Under the pieces are notes generated by a model. The model had not been told where the DNA came from. It made no database searches and worked only from the letters and a program-made list of their open reading frames with translations. Both the position numbers and the translations under genes were made by a program. This document shows positions 59,073 to 64,000 of a stretch of 64,000 bases of DNA, piece by piece (position 1 is the stretch's first letter; every line of letters starts with the position of its first letter). This DNA is from Acidobacteriota bacterium (GTDB lineage: Bacteria; Acidobacteriota; Terriglobia; Bryobacterales; UBA6623), in contig WGMB01000009.1 in the NCBI GenBank assembly GCA_016125275.1, positions 390,939-454,938 on the forward strand, given 5' to 3'.

Positions 59073-60511
59073 CGGGCGGCCGGGCGGAGGCGGGATTCGA
59101 GGCGCTGGACGGACGCCTGGAGGTCGGCGACGAGGTCGGCGGGCGTGCGGTCGCCGCAGCGCAGCAGGGCCCGGCGGGCGTAGGCGAGGGCGAGCTCGGG
59201 GCGCCCGTCGGCTTCGTGGGCGCGGGCCAGGGCGGCGAGGTCGGCGGCGGCGCGCTCGCCCGAATCGAGGGAACGCTCGATCTGGTCGAGGCCTTCTTCG
59301 AGGCGGCCGTCGCGCAGCAGGGCTTGGCCGAGCAGAGAGCGGGCCTCGGCGTGGAGGGGGTCGTCGTCGAGGGCGGCGCGGAACGCGGCAGCGGCTTCGG
59401 CGGGGCGGCCGAGGGCGTCGAGGGTGCGGCCGAGCTCGACGCGCAGCTCAGCGCGGTGGGGGGCCGCGGCGACGGCTTGGGCGAAGACGCCGGCGGCTTC
59501 GGAGAGGCGGCCCTGGGCGACGAGCAGGCGCGCCCAGGCGGCGTGGGCGTCGGCCTGGCGAGGGTCGAGCGCGACGGCCTGCTGGTAGTGGCGGCGGGCC
59601 TGCTCGAGGTCGCCGCCGCGGCCGTAGAGGACGACGAGGTTGGCGTGCGCGACGGCCAGGTCGGGGTTGACGGCCAGGGCGGACTGGAGCGCGGCGATGG
59701 CGGCGTCGAGATCGCCGCGGAGGGCCGCCTGGTTGGCGCGGGCGATGCGGCCACCGACGCCTTCGTCGAGCGCGAGCACGCGGTCGAGCAAGGGGTCCTC
59801 GGAGGGCGGCGCGACCGAGCCCAGCCGGGCGTAGAGGCGCAGCTCGGCCTGGGCCTGTTGGGTGCGGCCGAGCCGCCGCAGCGCCTGGGCCAGTGCGTAG
59901 TGCGCCTGGGCGTGCTCGGGCGCCAGGGAGACGGCGCGGCCGAGGGCGGCGGAGGCGGCTTCGACGCGGCCCAGCCCGGCCAGGGCGCGGCCTTCGAGGA
60001 AGGAGGCGGCGGCGCTGTCCGGGTCCAGCCGGCGGGCGCGGAGAGCTTCGGCCAGGCTTTCGTCCAGGCGGCCTAAGGCGAACAGCAGCTCGGCGCGCTG
60101 GAGGCGGGCGGGGAGGGAGTCGGGGTCGAGAGCCAGGGCGCGGTCGACGGCCGCCAGAGCCTCGGGGACCCGGCCGAGCTCGGCCAGCGCCATCGCCCAC
60201 AGGCGGAGCCAAGAGACGTTGGACGGGGCCAGGGCGGCGGCCTCGGCGTAACAGAGCTCGGCGGCGGGCCACTGGCGGTAGGCGTGCAGGACCATGCCGA
60301 GGCGGCCGCGGGGCTCAGGGTCGGCTTCCTGCTCGGCGATGCGGCGGCGGGCCTGCTCGATCTGGCGGGCGACGGCGGGCTCGAACGAAGTGCCGAGCCC
60401 AGCGGCGGCGGCGCGGCAGGAGGATTCCGCGGGGGCCTGCGCGCGGCACGGCGCGCCCGCCGGGTGGAGGAGCGCGGCCAGGGCGAGGGTGGAGGTGAGC
60501 GAAGCCCGCAT
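59069..60511 (-). CDS. Exported TPR-repeat protein
   Basis: A 480-residue protein with an N-terminal signal (MRASLTSTLALAALLHPAGA) followed by about ten tetratricopeptide repeats in an Ala/Leu/Arg-rich background, such as ALAAVDRALALDPDSLPARLQ. Repeats stack into a solenoid for protein-protein binding. It is coupled to the UnbV-type gene and likely works with it at the cell envelope. An alternative start lies 15 bases upstream at 60526. The very high Ala content matches the local GC bias. Confidence 0.82.
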   Translation of the reverse strand: MRASLTSTLALAALLHPAGAPCRAQAPAESSCRAAAAGLGTSFEPAVARQIEQARRRIAEQEADPEPRGRLGMVLHAYRQWPAAELCYAEAAALAPSNVSWLRLWAMALAELGRVPEALAAVDRALALDPDSLPARLQRAELLFALGRLDESLAEALRARRLDPDSAAASFLEGRALAGLGRVEAASAALGRAVSLAPEHAQAHYALAQALRRLGRTQQAQAELRLYARLGSVAPPSEDPLLDRVLALDEGVGGRIARANQAALRGDLDAAIAALQSALAVNPDLAVAHANLVVLYGRGGDLEQARRHYQQAVALDPRQADAHAAWARLLVAQGRLSEAAGVFAQAVAAAPHRAELRVELGRTLDALGRPAEAAAAFRAALDDDPLHAEARSLLGQALLRDGRLEEGLDQIERSLDSGERAAADLAALARAHEADGRPELALAYARRALLRCGDRTPADLVADLQASVQRLESRLRPAAR

Positions 60512-60560
60512 GAGCCCCGCTCGCATGGTAGCGCGCGGGCGAGGGAGACGGCGGCGAAGC

Positions 60561-61871
60561 TCAGACCGGGCCCAGCTCGGTGAGCCGGAAATCAGCGTCC
60601 AAGGGGACGGAAGCGATCTCGACGCCGGTGCGGACGTCGAAGAGCTGCACGGCGGCGCCGAGCTGGGGCGCGTACGCGAGCGTACGGCCGGAGGGGGACA
60701 TCTCCAGCAGGGGGCGGCCGACCTCGGGCCGCGCCGCGACAGGGATCTCGCCGACCACGTCGAGCGAGCGGACGTCGTGGACGCCGATGGCGTAGTGATT
60801 GTCGGCCTGGTACTGCAACCCGGCGGTGTAGACGAGGCCGCCGCCGGGGTCGAGCACGAGGCGCTGAAAGTTGCCCGAACGCGGCCCGGCGGGGTCCGAA
60901 GCGGGGCGGGAGACGAGGAGGCGTCCGCCGTAGGAGCCGGTGCGCACGTCGATGCTGTGCAGGTACAGGCCGCCGGCGCCGAGCAGCAGGCCGCCGTCGG
61001 GGGTGGCGGCGACATCGTCGAAAGACACGGTGGAGGGCAGCTCCACCTGGCCGATCAGGGAGCGCGAGGCGGCGTCGGCGATGTGCAGCGTGGCCGGCGG
61101 GCGGAGCGAGGAGTTGGTCCCCCCGATGAGGTAGACGCTGCGGCCGTCGGGCGAGAAGAGAGCGCGGCGAGCGATCTCTCCCTCGGGCGCGGGGATGCGG
61201 CCGGAGATGGCGAGCGAGAGAGCGTCGATGAAGATCCACTGGGAGGGCGCGCCGGACTGGCTGACGACGAGCTGGGCGCCGTCGGGCGAGAGGGCGATGT
61301 GGCGCAGCCCGATAGACGGCAAGGAACTGTCCGTGGGGCGCAGGCCGACTTGGCCGCGCAGAGAGATCTGCTCGCCCTGGATGCGGAAGGCATAGACGCG
61401 GCCGTCGACCTGGTCGTCGCCGAGGGTGTCGAGCAAGTAGTAGGCGCGCTCGGCGTCGACGGTTTGGGCCGGGGCCCGGAGCGAGGACGAGCCGCCGGGC
61501 GCGGGGCCGGAGGCCGAGCCCGCGGCGACGCCTCCGACGGGAGACATGGCGGGGTCCAGGGGGTCGTAGGGCGGCTGGAAGAATTCCGGGTACTTGTCCT
61601 CCAGCTCCTCGCGGGCCTTGCGGGCCTTCTCGGCTTCCGCCTTCCGGCGCTCGCGCTCTTCTTCGCGGATGCGGATGGCCCGCAGGTAGAGCTCGCTGCC
61701 GCGCTGGCCCCAGAAGAAGAAGAGGACGTAGAGGCCGGGGATCGAACCGGCCAGGCCGGGGGTTTCGTCGTCGACGTCGAGCAGGCAGCCGGACTGGAGC
61801 AGCCCGGAGGCGGCGGCGAGGGTCCGGAGGCATTGGCGGCGGGTGGGGCCGCGGCGGGCGCTAGGGGACAA
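60561..61871 (-). CDS. Lipoprotein with beta-propeller-like domain
   Basis: A 436-residue protein. The N-terminus TRRQCLRTLAAASGLLQSGC has a Tat-like start and a lipobox (LQSGC), so it is probably a lipoprotein. A charged coiled-coil of about 40 residues (residues 68-107) and a Gly/Ala/Pro linker precede seven or so YVTN/lactonase-like repeats (IALSPDGAQLVVSQ, ALFSPDGRSVYLIGG, LEMSPSGRTLAYAP). The TTG start at 61871 is supported by AGGAGG six bases upstream and overlaps the preceding gene by 11 bases. Exact role unknown. Confidence 0.75.
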   Translation of the reverse strand: MSPSARRGPTRRQCLRTLAAASGLLQSGCLLDVDDETPGLAGSIPGLYVLFFFWGQRGSELYLRAIRIREEERERRKAEAEKARKAREELEDKYPEFFQPPYDPLDPAMSPVGGVAAGSASGPAPGGSSSLRAPAQTVDAERAYYLLDTLGDDQVDGRVYAFRIQGEQISLRGQVGLRPTDSSLPSIGLRHIALSPDGAQLVVSQSGAPSQWIFIDALSLAISGRIPAPEGEIARRALFSPDGRSVYLIGGTNSSLRPPATLHIADAASRSLIGQVELPSTVSFDDVAATPDGGLLLGAGGLYLHSIDVRTGSYGGRLLVSRPASDPAGPRSGNFQRLVLDPGGGLVYTAGLQYQADNHYAIGVHDVRSLDVVGEIPVAARPEVGRPLLEMSPSGRTLAYAPQLGAAVQLFDVRTGVEIASVPLDADFRLTELGPV

Positions 61872-63567
61872 GGACGTCCTCCTGGGCGGCCGCGACGAAC
61901 AGGCCCAGGCCCTGGGCGAGGCCGGGGGCCTGGAAGGGGTCGGCGGCGGGGCGCGCGGCGGCGAGGACGAGCTTGCCGATGAGCGTTTGGCCGTCGCGGA
62001 CGAGCGCGGCGGTGCTGAGAGCGGGCACGGTGAAGCGGCCCTGGTCGGCGCGGGCGGCGCAGACGAAGGCGGAGGAGGCGAGCTGCGCCTCGGACTTGGT
62101 GAAGCCGGCGATGACGACGAGGCCGCCGGGGTCGCCGCCGGTCCACTCGAGCGTCAAGGGCTGGCCGGGCCGCAGCGATTGCGCGACCTCCCGGTTGGAC
62201 CAGGAGAAGGCCGGCGGGCCGGCGATGTCGACGGAGAAGGCGCCGACATCGGCGCCGCCGGGGGCGGAGACGGAGGCGCCGGCGGACTCGCCGAAGATCA
62301 GCGCCAAGGCGGGGTCGAGCGCGGCGGAGGTCCCGACGAAGCCGGAGTAGAGGTCGGCGAGGGCGGGAACGGCGAGGGCGCTGCCCTGCCCCGCGGCGGC
62401 GTCCACGTCGAGCCGTTCGCCGGCTGAGAGAGCGGCGCCGGGGCGGGCCAAGCCGGCGAAGTAGCGCAACGAGGGCCGGCCTTCGTTGAAGGCGTAGGCG
62501 GTGCAGGCGCCGGGCGGCGGCAGCGAGTAGAGACGGTTGAAGCGCCAGGGGCCGGCGGGCTCGTTCTGGAAGAGGCCGGAGACGATGTCGGCAGTGATCG
62601 AGAAGCCGACCGGCAGGGGCGCCTCCCACAACGCCCGGGTGAGCAGGACGACGCCGGTGGCGCCGCCGGAGCGGGCCGGATCGAAGGGGTTGGAGGGGTC
62701 GGCGCAGGGCGAGCCGTCGGGGCTGACGGCGATGGTGACGGTGTTGCTGGGCGCGTCGCCGACGCGGAGCGTGACGGGGACGTAGCAGCCCGAGGGCGCG
62801 TCGGCCGGCAGGTCGAAGACGATCTGGTCGAGGCCGGAGAAGCCGGGGGCGCGCCCGCTGTAGCGGAGGACGGAGACGGGGCGGCCGCCCACGGAGATCT
62901 CGACGGCGGTGGGCAGGTCGCCGGCCTCGGCGGGCAGGCGGTCGGGCGTGGCGACGGGGCCGAGACCGGTTCCCCAGAGGATGAGGGGCTGACCGGGGCG
63001 GGCCGCGGCGACGGCGGAGTTGAGCGGGGTGTCGGCCGAGGCGACGAAGTTCTGGACGATGCCGGGGCCGAAGCCGCCGGAGTTGACGGCGAAGACGCCG
63101 AAGCCGGCCGCGGCGACGGTGACGGGCGAGAAGTTGCCCGCGACGCCGTCGACGGTGACCCGCAGCGAGGACGCGCCCAGGGGCGCGTTGGACGGCATGA
63201 CGGCGTTGATCTGGTCGGAGCGGACGAACAGCGGCAGGGCGGCGGCGCAGGTTTCGGCCTGGCAGACCTCGAGGGAGACGCCGGCGAGGGTCTGCTCGAG
63301 CGGGAAGCTCTGAGCGGAGGCGCCGGCGGCGGGCCCCAGGCCGCGGCCGAAGACAGTGAAGATGGAACCCTGGGCGACGGCGCCGTGGGGGGCGCCGGAG
63401 GGAGCGAAGCTGGCGGCGTTGAAGATGCTGCGGTAGAAGACGAAGGGCTGCGCCGAGGAGGGCGCGGCGGCCGCCCAGGCCAGCGCGGCGAGCGCAAGCG
63501 CCCCGCGCGCCGGGGAGCGGAGAGCGCCCCGGACGGAGCGAAGGCCCCTCCGGCGGTCCGAAAGCAT
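61861..63567 (-). CDS. Solibacter-type repeat-domain secreted protein (TIGR03437-like)
   Basis: A 568-residue exported protein. After a signal peptide (ALALAALAWAAAAPSSA) comes the domain known from Solibacter proteins as TIGR03437: IFNAASFAPSGAPHGAVAQG, SIFTVFGRGLGP, LPLFVRSDQINAVMPSNAP, GVFAVNSGGFGPGIVQN, and PLILWGTGLGPV. The C-terminal half is a different beta-rich region without a name I recognise. It heads the long minus-strand run that continues to the phn genes. Strong lineage marker for Acidobacteriota. Confidence 0.88.
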   Translation of the reverse strand: MLSDRRRGLRSVRGALRSPARGALALAALAWAAAAPSSAQPFVFYRSIFNAASFAPSGAPHGAVAQGSIFTVFGRGLGPAAGASAQSFPLEQTLAGVSLEVCQAETCAAALPLFVRSDQINAVMPSNAPLGASSLRVTVDGVAGNFSPVTVAAAGFGVFAVNSGGFGPGIVQNFVASADTPLNSAVAAARPGQPLILWGTGLGPVATPDRLPAEAGDLPTAVEISVGGRPVSVLRYSGRAPGFSGLDQIVFDLPADAPSGCYVPVTLRVGDAPSNTVTIAVSPDGSPCADPSNPFDPARSGGATGVVLLTRALWEAPLPVGFSITADIVSGLFQNEPAGPWRFNRLYSLPPPGACTAYAFNEGRPSLRYFAGLARPGAALSAGERLDVDAAAGQGSALAVPALADLYSGFVGTSAALDPALALIFGESAGASVSAPGGADVGAFSVDIAGPPAFSWSNREVAQSLRPGQPLTLEWTGGDPGGLVVIAGFTKSEAQLASSAFVCAARADQGRFTVPALSTAALVRDGQTLIGKLVLAAARPAADPFQAPGLAQGLGLFVAAAQEDVLVP

Positions 63568-63745
63568 GCTCGACTCGAGCCGGGCGCTCGGCGGCGGTCC
63601 GGCAGATCCAGTGTAAGCGGGCTGTCAACCGGCGCCGACGCGGATGGCGAACGACGGGTGAAAAAGGCGGCTTTGGGGGCGGCCGGGGACGAGGCTCAAA
63701 GGCCGGAACTGGCTGATAGGATTGCCGTTAGCGCGACGTTCTCAG

Positions 63746-64000
63746 TGGAGTGCCCCCATCAAGCGAGACAGGAGAAAGCAGGACACTTTCCAGTAGGTAA
63801 GGAGGAAGGAGTCCGATGAGGAGTGAGCAGGAAGGGCCGGGGAAAGAGGGTTCGAAGTCGGGACGGAAAAGCGAGATACGGCGGACGCCGAGCGGGGACT
63901 ACGAGGCCGATTTCAAACAGGCGGCGGTGGAGCGGGTCGAAAACGGCGAGCAGGTGATGGCGTTGAGCCGCGAGCTCGGCGTCAAACGCAGCTCGATCTA
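63746..64000 (+). mobile_element. Left end of an IS3-like insertion sequence (partial)
   Basis: The window ends inside what appears to be an insertion sequence. A candidate left inverted repeat begins TGGAGTGCCCCCATCAAG, followed by a typical IS leader and a transposase ORF at 63816. The right end is outside the window, so the boundary, target duplication and family are tentative. The 180 bases before it show nothing I can assign. Confidence 0.45.
63816..64000 (+). CDS. Transposase OrfA-like protein, 5' part
   Basis: The first 61 codons of a transposase of the HTH_Tnp_1 (IS3/IS911 OrfA) type. The diagnostic helix-turn-helix reads DYEADFKQAAVERVENGEQ then MALSRELGVKRSSIY. GGAGGAAGGA precedes the ATG at 63816. 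The gene is cut by the right window edge, and whether it is intact cannot be judged. Confidence 0.75.
   Translation, partial: MRSEQEGPGKEGSKSGRKSEIRRTPSGDYEADFKQAAVERVENGEQVMALSRELGVKRSSI

Noticed and set aside
57567..59183. Plus-strand frame of about 540 codons over the FG-GAP/UnbV gene
   Set aside because: Val/Gly/Glu-rich antisense mirror of the repeated D-x-D calcium loops; no start signal and no domain.
61055..63628. Very long minus-strand open frame (over 850 codons) overlapping the TIGR03437-like gene
   Set aside because: It is in a different frame of two well-supported genes, has Arg/Pro/Ala-skewed composition with no recognisable domain, and arises because stop codons are rare in GC-rich DNA.
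1..64000. tRNA, rRNA, CRISPR arrays and prophage genes
   Set aside because: None seen on either strand by reading; a tRNAscan-SE, Infernal and CRISPR search would be needed to exclude short or degenerate copies.

Overview
This is a GC-rich (about two-thirds G+C by eye) chromosomal segment, densely packed with genes, many overlapping by 1-17 bases. The family content points to an Acidobacteriota bacterium of the Solibacter/Bryobacter type. It has a TIGR03437-type Solibacter repeat-domain protein (61.9-63.6 kb), a TIGR03436-type acidobacterial VWFA protein (27.6-29.3 kb), an FG-GAP/ASPIC-UnbV protein beside a TPR protein (57.4-60.5 kb), a very large Oar-like TonB-dependent receptor (42.1-45.3 kb), and a pair of secreted sulfatases. 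This placement is inferred from gene families; no rRNA or tRNA gene was found.

Layout. (1) 0-14.9 kb, plus strand: an exopolysaccharide cluster. It encodes an export protein (cut by the window edge), a chain-length regulator fused to a tyrosine kinase, a polyprenyl-phosphate sugar transferase, a flippase, a ligase/polymerase, a deacetylase, two glycosyltransferases, two sugar-nucleotide epimerases (one like GDP-mannose 3,5-epimerase), a nucleotidyltransferase, a DegT aminotransferase, and an unexpected degenerate PD-(D/E)XK nuclease-like protein. (2) 14.9-17.7 kb, minus: two sulfatases. (3) 17.8-22.6 kb, plus: an iron-uptake operon (STN-type TonB receptor, PiuC-like hydroxylase, PepSY protein) behind a structured leader and ended by a clear terminator. 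(4) 22.6-32.2 kb: a dipeptidase, a low-GC orphan membrane protein, a VWFA-MaoC-CorA-SDR-small protein run, a half-size EamA transporter, an alpha/beta hydrolase, and a radical SAM/acyltransferase-like pair. (5) 32.3-35.8 kb: thiolase, acyl-CoA dehydrogenase and a P-loop kinase.

(6) 35.97-40.7 kb is the most interesting stretch. One gene of about 1,105 codons joins an LCAT-like lipase domain, a middle domain resembling the N-terminal domain of M17 aminopeptidases, and a C-terminal CHAT caspase-like protease. Its end overlaps a HepT/MNT toxin-antitoxin pair, which is followed by a Phd/VapC pair. The arrangement looks like a small conflict or defence island and may be an undescribed protease-controlled lipase effector system.

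(7) 40.7-51.0 kb: a RspA/ManD-like enolase-superfamily enzyme, the Oar-like receptor, a PNPOx-like protein, an amidohydrolase-like protein, a 2-hydroxyacid dehydrogenase, two futalosine-pathway menaquinone genes (UbiA/MqnP-like and MqnE), and a DUF1223 protein. (8) 51.0-57.4 kb, minus: a carbon-phosphorus lyase operon phnGHIJKLM plus a 2H-phosphoesterase-like gene. The phnI/phnJ junction carries a 21-bp tandem repeat that triplicates the GTGA stop/start site. (9) 57.4-63.6 kb, minus: four acidobacterial secreted-protein genes that run almost without gaps into phnG. (10) The right edge enters an IS transposase gene.
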